Shown here piece by piece: positions 43,155 to 53,150 of a stretch of DNA of 64,000 bases (position 1 is its first letter; every line of letters starts with the position of its first letter). Position numbers and translations under genes: made by a program. The stretch is from Acetobacter ghanensis. GTDB lineage: Bacteria > Pseudomonadota > Alphaproteobacteria > Acetobacterales > Acetobacteraceae. The DNA lies in assembly GCF_001499675.1 (NCBI RefSeq), contig NZ_LN609302.1, forward strand, positions 1,215,896 to 1,279,895. The letters are read 5' to 3'. The notes under the pieces are model-generated. The model searched no databases. It saw only the letters and a list, made by a program, of their open reading frames with translations, and was not told the origin of the DNA.

Positions 43155-45944
43155 TCAGAAGGGTTTAAGCAGGCGGTCCAGATAGTCCAGTTCCTGCTGC
43201 GGGCGGGTGCGGTCCGAATCGCGGCGTCTTAGTTCCTGCTCAATTTCACGCGCGCGCTGGCGGGCTACGGTATCGGGAATATGGGTGCTGTCATCGTTGT
43301 TCTGGTCCGTTCCTTCGCCTTCCTTGCGGCCGAGTGGGTCCTTGCCAGTCTTGTTTTCGTCATCCCCATTCTCGCCAGCTTGGTCAGACGGCTGGCCAGT
43401 ACCATCTTCCCCAGAACCAGCACGACCTGAGCCGGACGATCCCTCGCCGTTATTGCCAAAGGAGGGCAAAAAGCTGGGCGTGCTGTTCTGGCCATTGCCT
43501 TTCATGCTGTCCTGCATCTGTTTACGGCTCTGGCGCAGGGCTTCGAGGACTTTTTCTTCAGCGGAGGCTGCTGCTGCGTCATCTCCATCGGCCAGCGCCT
43601 TGCGGGCGGCGGCCATGTTTTTGCGTGCGTCTTCAAAGGCCGCAGGAGTCTTGCCAGTCAGATCCTTGAATTCGTCTTTCAGTTCATTCAATGCCTGTTC
43701 CAGCGCGTGCTGGGTCGCGCGCTCCGTACGGCGGGCGGCTGCCTGCGCCTCGGCCTTGGCCGGGTCCGGCATGGCGGAGGGAGGCTGCGCGCCGCCAGAG
43801 CCGGATTGCGCTCCAGCGTCGGGCGGGACAGGCAGGCCCAGTCTGCGTAGGAGTTCAGATGTGGGCAGGTTGGCGTATTCGGCGGCCTCGCCATCACCAT
43901 CATCAGCAAGATCATTCTGCTGTTGGGAAAGGCTGCGCAGGTGCTCGTCAATGCGGGACTGGGCATGGTCCAGCAGGCTGGTTTCCTTGTTGGTCAGGTC
44001 GTGGAGTGCCGCAGCCTGTTCGCGTGCTTTTTGCTGCGCCTGCATTTGCTGCGCCAGAGCGGCCAAGTCCTGCGGGGTGGCGTTGCGCATACGCTCCGTG
44101 GCGTTTTCCATTTCCTGTAGGCGCTGCATGGCGTCCCCCGCGCGGCCATTAGCCGCGTCGGACTGCAACTGCTTCATCAACCGGTCAAACGCTTTGTTTC
44201 CAGCAGCGGAAAAACCGGGCAGGTCTGGTATGGCCGTATGGTTGCGCAAAGCCGCATTTGCCAGAGCCTGCATCTTGCGGGCAATGGCGTCCTGCAGTTC
44301 CTTCAGGCTTTGTTCCAGCTCTTCCTGCGCCTGTTGGCTATGGGTGCCATCGCGCTTCATTTCCGCCAGTTTGCGGGAGACTTCCGCCTGTGCGGCCCGC
44401 ACATCAATCGAGGCCTGAGCGCTGGCGTTATCGCCCGTGCGCCGGTCTTCTATGTCCAACGCCAGATCCCACAGCAGGTTTGTGGCGCTGGTGCGGGCGG
44501 TCTCCGTGTCTATGTCCGCATTATCCAGTAGTGCGACAATACTGGTCAGGTTGAGGAACATGCCCGTATGTTCGCGCACTGGCCCCGGTGCTTCGCCCAG
44601 TGCTTCCAAGTCCTGCGCGGTGTCTTCCCGCTTTTCCTGCTCCAACGCAAAACGCCTGCGCACATCCAGAATGGCGCGGGCGATGGGGGAATGGAAAACT
44701 CTGGCCCCCAGTGTGAATGTGGCGTCAGGACTCTGCCCTTTGTGGCCGCTGGTGGCAGTGGCAATAACTTGCCCTGTTACCTCCTGTCCGGCCCACGGGT
44801 CTTCCGACAGGTCAGGGGCCACAACATTTTTAACGGATTTTGGGTGCCCGCTTAGGGGGAGAGGGATGGTCAGCTCCCGCTTGGGGTTGGCGCCACGGGC
44901 AGGATGCGTTGCATGGAGCACGATCTGCAAGCCGGACAGGCCATAAGCATGGCTGGCCTCGTAGGGCAGGCGAGTGTGCCAGTCTCCTTTTTGGCCAGTG
45001 GCTCCGGGGTGGTCTCCCCATGCAACCTGCGGAGCCAGATCAGGCAGAACATGAATGGGCCAGTTAGCGAGCGTACGTCCCCGACCTGTTAGCTGGAGCA
45101 GGCCACCATGGGTGAGTGTAACGTCCAACTTCCAGCTGTGCGGGTCCAGTTTCTGGCGTTTTGCATCCTGTGCCACCATGCCCTGCAGGCCGCGTAATGT
45201 GGGGTGGGAGGCTATGCCGTTGACAATAACAGTCAGCCGCGCCCCTTCCTGCACCTGAGGGATGGTGTGGTTGGGGCTTAAAAAAACAGGGGCGTCCGGC
45301 GCATAGGCGGGTGGGGTAATCCACGCATCTATGTGGGGGAGAGGAACATCGGGGTCATCCCGCCCCGGTATGAAGGCGGCCAGAACCCGCCCCGGTGCGG
45401 AGGAGCCTGCGACTGCGGCGGAAATGGCAAGGCCCGCAACCAGCAGGCCAGCGCTAACCTGCCGGGCGCGCCCTTGGGGCATAAGGTTGGGCCAGCCTGC
45501 CCGCAATGCTCCCAACGAGGCCAGAAGCCGTTGCCGGTGGGCCTGCCATAATACGGCGCTACTGGTATGGGGGAGCGGGGCGGGTGTATCTGCCAGACTT
45601 GCAAGGGGGCGGTTATGCAGGCCAGAGGCTTGTTCTATCTGGCGGTCAATCTGTTCGGGCGTGGTGGCGCGTAAACGGCCCAGATCGGTATGGAGCCGCC
45701 AGCCGCACAGGCTTAACCAGCCAGCAACGCCTGCAAGGCGTAGTCCATCAGGTAGGTGTTGCGGCAGACGCAGCAGGCCTGCCAGCGTGTAAACCCCAAG
45801 CATGGCCAGCGTGGGTTGGAGGGCTGGCCAAAGCTGTTCGATATGCAAAACAAGGTTTGCCTGGCGGCGCACATGGGCCAGACGGGCCGCCAGTGCGCCG
45901 TCCTGCGCGGTTGACGCGGTCAGATCAGGTTTCAGACCGCCCAT
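43155..45944 (-). CDS. DUF4175 / TIGR02302-type membrane protein
   Basis: 929 residues. Two or three N-terminal helices (about 45-85 and 165-185), then a large periplasmic part with coiled-coil regions rich in Glu, Gln, Ala (about 480-690) and a low-complexity tail with Ser, Gly, Asn, Asp before the ending RPQQELDYLDRLLKPF. This architecture and its place after lysA match the alphaproteobacterial TIGR02302 family, whose function is unknown. Starts three bases after... on the minus strand its ATG follows the lysA stop by three bases, so it is in the argH-lysA operon. Confidence 0.85.
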   Translation of the reverse strand: MGGLKPDLTASTAQDGALAARLAHVRRQANLVLHIEQLWPALQPTLAMLGVYTLAGLLRLPQHLPDGLRLAGVAGWLSLCGWRLHTDLGRLRATTPEQIDRQIEQASGLHNRPLASLADTPAPLPHTSSAVLWQAHRQRLLASLGALRAGWPNLMPQGRARQVSAGLLVAGLAISAAVAGSSAPGRVLAAFIPGRDDPDVPLPHIDAWITPPAYAPDAPVFLSPNHTIPQVQEGARLTVIVNGIASHPTLRGLQGMVAQDAKRQKLDPHSWKLDVTLTHGGLLQLTGRGRTLANWPIHVLPDLAPQVAWGDHPGATGQKGDWHTRLPYEASHAYGLSGLQIVLHATHPARGANPKRELTIPLPLSGHPKSVKNVVAPDLSEDPWAGQEVTGQVIATATSGHKGQSPDATFTLGARVFHSPIARAILDVRRRFALEQEKREDTAQDLEALGEAPGPVREHTGMFLNLTSIVALLDNADIDTETARTSATNLLWDLALDIEDRRTGDNASAQASIDVRAAQAEVSRKLAEMKRDGTHSQQAQEELEQSLKELQDAIARKMQALANAALRNHTAIPDLPGFSAAGNKAFDRLMKQLQSDAANGRAGDAMQRLQEMENATERMRNATPQDLAALAQQMQAQQKAREQAAALHDLTNKETSLLDHAQSRIDEHLRSLSQQQNDLADDGDGEAAEYANLPTSELLRRLGLPVPPDAGAQSGSGGAQPPSAMPDPAKAEAQAAARRTERATQHALEQALNELKDEFKDLTGKTPAAFEDARKNMAAARKALADGDDAAAASAEEKVLEALRQSRKQMQDSMKGNGQNSTPSFLPSFGNNGEGSSGSGRAGSGEDGTGQPSDQAGENGDDENKTGKDPLGRKEGEGTDQNNDDSTHIPDTVARQRAREIEQELRRRDSDRTRPQQELDYLDRLLKPF

Positions 45945-45947
45945 GCG

Positions 45948-47291
45948 TCATACTTTTCCGGTCGGGTGGGCTGGCATGGCTTCATCCTGCCACAGTTCTT
46001 CCAGTGTCTGCCGGTGGCGTATCACCGTCCATTGACCGTCTTCTATCAGAACCTGCGCTGCCAGAGGACGGCTATTGTAGGTGGAACTCATAACTGCACC
46101 ATAAGCGCCCGTGTCCAGAATGGCTATACGGGATGCACGGCCAAGCGGGGGGAGCTGCCGGTCCCGTGCAAAAGTGTCTCCACTCTCACACACTGGGCCA
46201 ACAACATGCGTGGGGGTTGCTGGCTGGCCGAAGGCCTGCGGAGCAAGGGGAAGAATACCGTGCCACGCATCATACATGCTGGGGCGGACCATGTCGTTCA
46301 TGGCGGCATCCAGCACAAGGAATGGCCCCGGCAGCCCTTCTTCCTTGCGCAGGATAACACTGCTTAGCAGCACGCCAGCGGGGCCTATGGGCCAGCGGCC
46401 TGGCTCAATGCTTAACCGGACGCCAAGGTCGCCCAGTTCAGCCCGCATGGCGGCGGCCAGTGCTTCTGGCCGGCCTTCCACTTCATTGCGGTAGCAGATG
46501 CCCAGACCACCGCCGCAGTCCACAACCTCCACCTTTAACCCACTGGCACGGACCGAGCGCACCAGTTCGGCCACGCGGGCATAGGCTGCGTGATAAGGGG
46601 CGGTAGAGAGAATCTGGCTACCAATATGGGTTGCAAACCCCACTGGCTTAAGGCCCGGCAGAGTAAAGGCGCGGGCATACAGAGCGGCTGCGTTGTCAAA
46701 CGGGATGCCAAACTTGTTGGCGGCAAGCCCGGTTGTAATTTTGGCGTGCGTTTTGGCATCCACATCGGGGTTGATGCGCAGTGTTATGCTGGCCTGCTTG
46801 CCAAGGCGCGTTGCAATGGCGGAAATAATGTCCAGCTCTTCCGCGCTTTCCACGTTGATCTGGCCAACGCCAAGACCAATGGCATATTCCAGCTCGGCGT
46901 CGCTTTTGCCCACACCGGAAAAAACCACCCGCTCGGCTGGAATGCCAGCTTTTTGCGTACGGGCCAGTTCACCACCGCTTACAATATCCACGCCATATCC
47001 TTCCCGCCCGATAAGGGACAGGACGGAAAGATGGTCATTCGCTTTAACTGCGTAATGGATACCCACATCCAGCCCGGCATCGGTCATGGCGGTCTGCATC
47101 CGCCGGAGGCGTTGCCGGAGCGTGCCAGCACCCAGCACCCAGCATGGTGTGCCAACAGCATCGGCTATGGCGTTAAGGGGAACGCCCTCAAACATCAGGC
47201 CGCATAGCGGGTCTGTTGTCAGATGTGGGTGCGTGGCCAGAAGTTCCGCCAGCGAGGGATCAGCATCGGTATGGACAGGTAAGTCAGCCAT
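45948..47291 (-). CDS. lysA: Diaminopimelate decarboxylase
   Basis: 447 residues. Last step of lysine synthesis. The PLP lysine is in HYAVKANDH. Other motifs: GVDIVSGGEL, GFATHIGSQI, VDCGGGLGI, SIEPGRWPIG (substrate Arg), GPVCESGDTFARDR and GAYGAVMSSTYNSRP. Fold type III decarboxylase, full length. In operon order argH, lipoprotein, lysA, DUF4175. Confidence 0.97.
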   Translation of the reverse strand: MADLPVHTDADPSLAELLATHPHLTTDPLCGLMFEGVPLNAIADAVGTPCWVLGAGTLRQRLRRMQTAMTDAGLDVGIHYAVKANDHLSVLSLIGREGYGVDIVSGGELARTQKAGIPAERVVFSGVGKSDAELEYAIGLGVGQINVESAEELDIISAIATRLGKQASITLRINPDVDAKTHAKITTGLAANKFGIPFDNAAALYARAFTLPGLKPVGFATHIGSQILSTAPYHAAYARVAELVRSVRASGLKVEVVDCGGGLGICYRNEVEGRPEALAAAMRAELGDLGVRLSIEPGRWPIGPAGVLLSSVILRKEEGLPGPFLVLDAAMNDMVRPSMYDAWHGILPLAPQAFGQPATPTHVVGPVCESGDTFARDRQLPPLGRASRIAILDTGAYGAVMSSTYNSRPLAAQVLIEDGQWTVIRHRQTLEELWQDEAMPAHPTGKV

Positions 47292-47386
47292 GAGGCGAAC
47301 AGAGCCTTGGAAAAAGAGGTGTGGACGAGGCAGGCGGGAGGTTGGGTATTCAGGCCAGTACGGGCCTGCGTTACCCGGTGCTCCGC

Positions 47387-47527
47387 TCAGTCAGAGGGGT
47401 ACATGCGGGGGTAGGTGATCTGGCTCTTTGGGCCGGGAGCCTGATTAGGGCCTTTTTTGCCACAGGCCGCCAGAGGCAGGCACAGAAGAGTTGCCAGAAA
47501 CAGGCCCATAAACAGACGGGGGGTCAT
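47387..47527 (-). CDS. lptM: LptM-like small lipoprotein
   Basis: A 46-residue protein. It begins MTPRLFMGLFLATLLCLPL and has the lipobox LAAC at Cys22 followed by GKKGP, the signature of the LptM/YifL family. It starts five bases after the argH stop and ends 95 bases before lysA. In E. coli LptM helps LptD mature; the gene often sits by lysA. Its function here is inferred from the family only. Confidence 0.85.
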   Translation of the reverse strand: MTPRLFMGLFLATLLCLPLAACGKKGPNQAPGPKSQITYPRMYPSD

Positions 47528-47532
47528 GGCGC

Positions 47533-48978
47533 TTACCCTTCAGATTTATGGGAGGTTGAAGAGGACAGGGCATCAAGCCAACGCTTTGCCTGAGCGGCAA
47601 CGTTGGTGCCGGCTGTTCCGCCTTCGCTCGTGCGGGATGCAATGGAGGCATCCACGCTCAGCACGGAGTAGATGTCCTGCGTAATGCCGGGTTCTTCTGC
47701 CTGCATTTCTTCCAGTGTCAGGTCCGCAAGACCAATATTCTTGCTTTCGGCACGGGCTACAAGGCGGCCTGTAACGTGGTGCGCGGTGCGGAACGGCACC
47801 TTGAGCACACGCACCAGCCAGTCCGCGATGTCGGTCGCGGTGGAATAGCCAGAACCAGCCAGAGCGCGCATCTGCGCGGTGTTGGCGGTCATGTCGCGCA
47901 CCATGCCGTCACACGCGGCAAGGCTCAGGGCAGCGGCATCGGTTGCGGCAAAAACGGGTTCCTTGTCTTCCTGCATGTCCTTGGCATAGGCCAGCGGCAG
48001 ACCTTTCATGACCGTCAGAAGCCCGATCAGGCTGCCGTTAATGCGGCCTGTTTTGGCACGGACCAGTTCGGCCGCATCCGGGTTACGCTTTTGCGGCATA
48101 ATGGAGGAGCCGGTGGTAAATGCGTCCGACAGCCGGATGAAGGAGAACGGGGACGAACACCAGATGACAATCTCTTCCGCCATGCGGGAGAGGTGCATGG
48201 CCAGAATGGAGAGGGCGGACAGGTATTCCAGCGCAAAATCCCGGTCCGAAACCGCATCGAGCGAATTGGCGGTTGGGCGGTCAAAGTGCAGAAGTTCCGC
48301 CGTCATCTTCCGATCAATGGGGAAGGAGGTGCCTGCAAGGGCGGCAGAACCTAGCGGGCATTCGTTCAGGCGGCGGCGCGTGTCGGCCAGACGTCCCCGG
48401 TCGCGGGCCAGCATTTCCACGTAGGCCATAAGGTGGTGGCCAAAGGTTACCGGCTGGGCGGTTTGCAGGTGTGTAAAGCCGGGCATGGGGTCTGCCGCAT
48501 GTTCCAGCGCACGCTGCGCCAGTGCCCGCATGAGCGAGGCCACCTGCTGGTCCAGCCCGTCTATGGCGTCTCGCACCCAAAGGCGGAAGTCAGTTGCAAC
48601 CTGGTCATTGCGTGAGCGGGCGGTGTGCAGGCGCTTGCCTGCTTCTCCAATCCGGTCAGATAGGCGGGCTTCGATATTCATGTGAATATCTTCCAGCGCT
48701 TCGGAAAAAGGAAAATCGCCCGCGGCAATTTCCGCGCCAATCTCGGTCAGCCCTTTGCGGATGGCCGCTTCATCATCCTTCGAGATAATACCCACATGCG
48801 CAAGCATGGCGGCATGGGCCAGCGAACCCGCAATGTCCTGCTTCCACAGCGCCTTATCAAAGCTGATGGACGCGTTGATGGCCTGCATAATGTCCGAAGG
48901 GCCGCCCGCAAATCGTCCGCCCCACTGCACATTGGCGTTGGGGGCTGATTGGGCCGGGGGCTGGTTCTTCAGAGACAT
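47533..48978 (-). CDS. argH: Argininosuccinate lyase
   Basis: 481 residues from ATG 48978 ([10 protein letters not shown]); the N-terminal [13 protein letters not shown] is the family start. Last step of arginine synthesis, releasing fumarate. The signature loop [12 protein letters not shown] is intact, as are [12 protein letters not shown] and [11 protein letters not shown] (catalytic His). First gene of the argH-lptM-lysA-DUF4175 transcript. Confidence 0.97.
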   Translation of the reverse strand: MSLKNQPPAQSAPNANVQWGGRFAGGPSDIMQAINASISFDKALWKQDIAGSLAHAAMLAHVGIISKDDEAAIRKGLTEIGAEIAAGDFPFSEALEDIHMNIEARLSDRIGEAGKRLHTARSRNDQVATDFRLWVRDAIDGLDQQVASLMRALAQRALEHAADPMPGFTHLQTAQPVTFGHHLMAYVEMLARDRGRLADTRRRLNECPLGSAALAGTSFPIDRKMTAELLHFDRPTANSLDAVSDRDFALEYLSALSILAMHLSRMAEEIVIWCSSPFSFIRLSDAFTTGSSIMPQKRNPDAAELVRAKTGRINGSLIGLLTVMKGLPLAYAKDMQEDKEPVFAATDAAALSLAACDGMVRDMTANTAQMRALAGSGYSTATDIADWLVRVLKVPFRTAHHVTGRLVARAESKNIGLADLTLEEMQAEEPGITQDIYSVLSVDASIASRTSEGGTAGTNVAAQAKRWLDALSSSTSHKSEG

Positions 48979-49224
48979 GGTTGGCTGACCTGTTCGTTTG
49001 CTTGGTATTGTTCTGCCGCAGCCATAATACCGGTGCGGGCTGAATGCAAAGCCCATCCTACTGGCGCATCCGCTGGCGCGCAAACTGGCATGGGGGCGTC
49101 TTATCATGCCAGCGCTGCGGTACGGGCGGGCATTTTATGGCGCATTCCCTGTTTGCGGGGGTGGCTGCCTGCGCATTTCTCTGCTTATAAAGTGTGTAAA
49201 TTACAGGGAGTTCAGGAAAAGACC

Positions 49225-49533
49225 ATGTCTCACGAACTTGCAACTTTTGGTGTTGTCGATCCGGGGGCCAACGTGCTGCTGGAAGTGATCAAGGCAGAAA
49301 ACCCGATTGCCGCTGTGCGTCGGCTGGAAGAAAAGATGCGTGGCCCGGAATACGTGACCGCGCGCAGCTATGCTGAAGGCGGCGAAGAATCGCTTGATGG
49401 CACGGACCCCGCTTATCTGGTCTATGCGCTGGATGGCAGCGGGCTGGATGCGGAAGGCCTGAGTGGTGAAGACGCAGGCCGTGTGCGCGCAGAGGCTGAT
49501 CTGGCTGCCATTATCGTCTCGTCGGTTAAATAA
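49225..49533 (+). CDS. Small acidic protein of unknown function
   Basis: 102 residues from ATG 49225 with AGGAAAAG upstream. No signal or membrane segment. Acidic, with an N-terminal part ANVLLEVIKAENPIAAVRRLEE that looks helical and a C-terminal part ending ADLAAIIVSSVK. I do not recognise a family. Divergent from argH (246 bases apart) and followed by a hairpin, so it is probably its own transcript. Confidence 0.7.
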   Translation: MSHELATFGVVDPGANVLLEVIKAENPIAAVRRLEEKMRGPEYVTARSYAEGGEESLDGTDPAYLVYALDGSGLDAEGLSGEDAGRVRAEADLAAIIVSSVK

Positions 49534-49553
49534 GACGCTCTTATGTCGTCTCT

Positions 49554-49594
49554 GGGCAGGAGGGGGCTTGTGCTGGCCTCCTTCTGCCCGTTTC
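49554..49594 (+). terminator. Hairpin after the small unknown gene
   Basis: GGGCAGGAGG (49554-49563) pairs with CCTCCTTCTGCCC (49577-49589), with wobble pairs, then GTTTC. Located 20 bases after the stop. Confidence 0.6.
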
Positions 49595-49620
49595 AAAAAC
49601 AGGCAAACGCGTAACGGCGG

Positions 49621-50391
49621 ATGACAAACGTTTTGGCAGAAAGTTTTAAGGTTTACGGGCAGGATAACGGCGGCCCTTTTGTTCTGGTCAGCGACCACGC
49701 CGGGCAGGCCATTCCTCCCGAACTTGATGGTCTGGGGTTGAGCGCGCAGGAGCGGGCACGCCACATCGGGTGGGATATAGGGATAGATGGCGTTGGTCGC
49801 AGACTGGCCAATACCTTGCCCGCAGTGCTGATTGAGCAGGTTTATTCCCGTCTGGTCATTGATTGTAACCGTGCTCCCGGCCACCCTACATCTATTGTAA
49901 CGCAAAGCGATGGGACGCCAGTACCCCGCAACCAGAACCTGAGTGCGGAGGATGTGGCATGGCGTGAGCAGACCATCCTGCACCCCTACCACCAGCGTAT
50001 TCGGCAGGAACTGGATGCCCGTGTTACACAGGGGCGGCAGGTGGTCGTAGTGGCGCTGCACAGTTTTACGCCTGTCATGCGTGGGGTTAAGCGGCCGTGG
50101 CATGTGGGGCTGCTGCACAACCACGACCCGCGGCTGGCCCATATCATGATCGACCTGCTTCGGGCGGAAGGGCTGGTTGTGGGGGATAATGAGCCGTATG
50201 CCTTGACCGATACATCGGACTACACAATTCCCATACATGGCGAGCAGCGCGCTCTGCCGCATATTGAAATTGAAATCCGTCAGGACCTCATAGCCCACCC
50301 CGATGGGCAGGCAGAATGGGCCGAGCGGCTGGCCCGTCTGCTTCCCAGAGCATGGCAGATTTTTTGCACAAGGTACGAGCAGCGTTCATGA
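49621..50391 (+). CDS. N-formylglutamate amidohydrolase family protein
   Basis: 256 residues. Family motifs: VLVSDHAGQAIP, HIGWDIGIDGVGRRLA, SRLVIDCNR, VVALHSFTPVM and HIEIEIRQDLI, which carry the metal-binding Asp, His and Glu. Members release formate from N-formylglutamate in histidine breakdown, but no hut genes are near, so the substrate may be another N-acyl compound. Its stop overlaps aroE (ATGA). Confidence 0.9.
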   Translation: MTNVLAESFKVYGQDNGGPFVLVSDHAGQAIPPELDGLGLSAQERARHIGWDIGIDGVGRRLANTLPAVLIEQVYSRLVIDCNRAPGHPTSIVTQSDGTPVPRNQNLSAEDVAWREQTILHPYHQRIRQELDARVTQGRQVVVVALHSFTPVMRGVKRPWHVGLLHNHDPRLAHIMIDLLRAEGLVVGDNEPYALTDTSDYTIPIHGEQRALPHIEIEIRQDLIAHPDGQAEWAERLARLLPRAWQIFCTRYEQRS

Positions 50392-51257
50392 GCACATCTT
50401 CCAGCCTCCTTCCTCCGCAGATCATCACCGGCAAGGCCAGACTGGCCGGGGTGCTGGGGTGGCCGGTTGCCCATTCCCGCTCACCCGTGCTGCATAACTA
50501 CTGGCTGCGCCAGTATGGGGTGGACGGGGCTTATGTGCCGCTGCCAGCCGACCCCGAATCTTTTGTTGCGGCTGTGCTGGGGTTGCAGGCGGCTGGTTTT
50601 CGTGGCGCCAACGTGACCATTCCTCACAAGGAGGCGGCCTACAAGCTGGCTGATGTGCTGGATGAAACGGCTAAACGAGCAGGAGCCGTTAACACACTGG
50701 TTTTTCGTGAAGATGGCAAAATTCTGGGACTTTCCACCGATGGGGGCGGCTTTGTCGCCAGTCTGGAGGCGGCCAGCCTTCCTCCGCAACCTCGCACCCG
50801 TGCCCTTTTGCTGGGTGCAGGTGGAGCGGCCCGCTCGGTAGCCGCAGCGTTGCAGGATAAGGGAATGCAGGTTTCCATAACCAATCGGACACAGGAGCGG
50901 GCCGAGGCACTGGCCGAGGCGCTGCCCGGGGCGGATGTGGTGCCGTGGTCTGTATGGGAACAGCAGTTGGGAGACTTTACCCTGCTGGTCAATACAACCT
51001 CATTGGGGATGGAAGGCGGGCCGGACCCGTTGTTCTGCCCCTCTCTGGCGCAGGCTACCCCACAACTGGTCGTGGCGGATATTGTATATGTTCCCCGTGT
51101 AACGCCTTTGCTGGCCAGCGCACAAAAGCATGGCCTGCGCACGGTAGGGGGGCTGGGTATGTTGCTGCATCAGGCCCGGTTGGGCTTCAGGGAGTGGTTT
51201 GGCGTTGACCCGCAGGTGGATGACGCAACACAAGAGTATGTGCTGAACAGTTTCTGA
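50388..51257 (+). CDS. aroE: Shikimate dehydrogenase
   Basis: 289 residues from ATG 50388. Reduces 3-dehydroshikimate with NADPH. Substrate-binding GWPVAHSRSPVLHN, catalytic lysine in NVTIPHKE, Asp in STDGGGF, NADP loop LLGAGGAARSV followed by NRTQERA, and the C-terminal GLGMLLHQA. Starts the aroE-coaE-dnaQ run conserved in alphaproteobacteria. Confidence 0.97.
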   Translation: MSTSSSLLPPQIITGKARLAGVLGWPVAHSRSPVLHNYWLRQYGVDGAYVPLPADPESFVAAVLGLQAAGFRGANVTIPHKEAAYKLADVLDETAKRAGAVNTLVFREDGKILGLSTDGGGFVASLEAASLPPQPRTRALLLGAGGAARSVAAALQDKGMQVSITNRTQERAEALAEALPGADVVPWSVWEQQLGDFTLLVNTTSLGMEGGPDPLFCPSLAQATPQLVVADIVYVPRVTPLLASAQKHGLRTVGGLGMLLHQARLGFREWFGVDPQVDDATQEYVLNSF

Positions 51258-51295
51258 CATAACGCCATTCCCATGGATCAGGACAAGGTTTTGTC

Positions 51296-51883
51296 ATGAA
51301 GATACTGGGCCTGACCGGCGGTATGGGCATGGGCAAAAGCACGGTCGCAAATATGCTGCGCCATGCTGGCTTGCCCGTGTTTGATGCGGATGCAGTGGTC
51401 CATCGGCTACAGGCACCCGGAGGGGAGGCGCTGCCTGCCATAGCCCATCTTGTGCCAGAAGCCGTTAAAGGTGGGCGGCTGGAGCGTGGCGTGCTGCGGC
51501 AGGCCGTATTGGGCCATCCAGCAATGTTGAAAAAACTGGAAGCTATTATGCATCCCTTGGTGCGTAAGGCGCGAGGGCAGTTTTTGCAGCAGCATTGCCA
51601 GCTTGGTACGCCTTGGGTTGTGCTGGATATTCCCCTGTTGTTTGAAACAGGGGCCGAGCGTCTGTGTAACAGAGTTGTGGTGGTATCAGCCCCGGCCTGG
51701 GTGCAGCGTAGACGTGTGGCGCAAAGGCGGCATATGCCGCCCGCACAGGCGCGACGACTGATTGCCTGTCAGATGTCCAATGCCCGCAGGGTGCAGGGTG
51801 CAGACGTTGTTATCCATACCGGCTTGTCCATGAAGGAAACAGAGCGGCAGGTCCGCCGCTTTATCAGGAGTTTGAGGGCGTGA
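51296..51883 (+). CDS. coaE: Dephospho-CoA kinase
   Basis: 195 residues. P-loop LTGGMGMGKSTV, DADAVVH (catalytic Asp), LDIPLLFETG and the arginine-rich lid VQRRRVAQRRH. Phosphorylates dephospho-CoA in the last step of coenzyme A synthesis. TGA stop overlaps the GTG start of dnaQ. Confidence 0.96.
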   Translation: MKILGLTGGMGMGKSTVANMLRHAGLPVFDADAVVHRLQAPGGEALPAIAHLVPEAVKGGRLERGVLRQAVLGHPAMLKKLEAIMHPLVRKARGQFLQQHCQLGTPWVVLDIPLLFETGAERLCNRVVVVSAPAWVQRRRVAQRRHMPPAQARRLIACQMSNARRVQGADVVIHTGLSMKETERQVRRFIRSLRA

Positions 51884-52554
51884 AACGAACCATCCTGTTT
51901 GATACGGAAACAACAGGGCTAGACCCTGCCACCGGGGACCGGGTGATTGAAATTGCGGCTCTGGAACTTGTGGGGGACCTGCCAACGGGTAAGGCTTACC
52001 ATGTTCTGCTCGACCCTGAGCGGGATGTGCCGGAAGAGGCAACACGCGTACATGGCTTTACGCGGGCCGACCTTGAGGGGAAGCCAAAATTTGCGGAAGT
52101 AGCGGACGACTTTCTGGCCTTTGTCGGGGATGATGCGCTGATTGCACATAATGCCCGGTTTGACTTTGGTTTTTTGAATGCCGAACTCAAACGTGCTGGC
52201 CGCAAGCCGTTGGATCTGGGGCGTATGGTGGATACGCTGGATATGGCGCGTGAGCGTTTTCCCGGTATGCCCAATAGCTTGGATGCGTTGTGCCGCCGCT
52301 TTGGCGTGGACCTATCCGCCCGTACGACCCACAATGCACTGCTCGACTGCAAACTGCTGGCCGAAGTGTATGTGGAACTTATGGGGGGCCGGCAGCATGG
52401 CCTTGGGCTTGTGGCGGACGGAGAGCAGGCGCCCGTTGTGGTGTATGATGGGCCAACAGAACGCAAAGTTGTGCGGGTCTGCCCCACCGAGGCCGAACTG
52501 ACCGCCCACGCCGGTTTTGTGGAAAAGCTGAAAGACCCGATCTGGAATACCTGA
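51880..52554 (+). CDS. dnaQ: DNA polymerase III epsilon subunit (proofreading exonuclease)
   Basis: 224 residues from GTG 51880. DEDDh exonuclease motifs: FDTETTGLDP (ExoI, Asp and Glu), HNARFDFGFLN (ExoII) and THNALLDCKLLAEVY (ExoIII, His and Asp). The C-terminus after about residue 180 would carry the alpha-subunit contact. Translationally coupled to coaE. Confidence 0.96.
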   Translation: MKRTILFDTETTGLDPATGDRVIEIAALELVGDLPTGKAYHVLLDPERDVPEEATRVHGFTRADLEGKPKFAEVADDFLAFVGDDALIAHNARFDFGFLNAELKRAGRKPLDLGRMVDTLDMARERFPGMPNSLDALCRRFGVDLSARTTHNALLDCKLLAEVYVELMGGRQHGLGLVADGEQAPVVVYDGPTERKVVRVCPTEAELTAHAGFVEKLKDPIWNT

Positions 52555-52648
52555 TTTGTTCGGCCATGCCTGAACGCACCCGAAAAGGCTATGCAGCGGC
52601 AAAAGCCTATGCCATGTTTTGGTTATCCCGAATACAAGGAGCATTTTG

Positions 52649-53137
52649 ATGCGTTCAGCATCCCGTCGTTTTCTTGCTGCTCTGGCCCTGTCCGGTACAT
52701 GGGCCTTGCCCGCAGGAGCAGAGACCGTGCTGGGTCCTGCCATGGCGGAGGTTACGTTCAAAACCCGTTCTGCTGATCTGGGGCTGGGCTATACGTGGGG
52801 CAAGGGTGTGCTGACCTATGGCGGGCATACGTATCCCTTTGAAATTAATGGTGCTTCGGCGGCAGCCATTGGTTTTTCTTCCGGTAATAGCGTGGGCAAG
52901 GTTTATAACCTCCAGCGGCTGGAAGATTTTGCTGGCACGTACTGGTCTCTTTCGGGCGAGACAACGGTTGGCAAGGGCGTTGCTGGCCACCTGATGGAAA
53001 ATGACTCGGGCGTACGCATTCGGCTGGATGAAACGCGCACGGGTGGTCGCCTTGCCGCATCACCATCTCGTCTGACCATCCGCTTTTCGCCAGAAACGCA
53101 AAAAGCTCTAACGGACGTCCCAGCCAAAAAAGACTGA
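52649..53137 (+). CDS. Exported protein, possibly EipA/DUF1134-like
   Basis: 162 residues from ATG 52649 with AAGGAG eight bases upstream. Signal peptide RRFLAALALSGTWALPAGA. The mature part has a repeated Gly-rich pattern (LGYTWGKGVLTYGGHTYPF, VGKVYNLQRLEDFAGTYW) that resembles DUF1134 (EipA) periplasmic proteins involved in envelope integrity. The match is by eye and weak. Ends 13 bases from the opposite glycosyltransferase. Confidence 0.65.
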   Translation: MRSASRRFLAALALSGTWALPAGAETVLGPAMAEVTFKTRSADLGLGYTWGKGVLTYGGHTYPFEINGASAAAIGFSSGNSVGKVYNLQRLEDFAGTYWSLSGETTVGKGVAGHLMENDSGVRIRLDETRTGGRLAASPSRLTIRFSPETQKALTDVPAKKD

Positions 53138-53150
53138 GCCGGATACGGTA

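Noticed and set aside
43207..44418. 403-codon plus-strand frame, very rich in Ser, Arg and Ala
   Set aside because: Mirror of the coiled-coil region of the DUF4175 gene.
49201..50298. 365-codon minus-strand frame opposite the formylglutamate amidohydrolase gene
   Set aside because: Antisense to two plus-strand genes with good ribosome sites.
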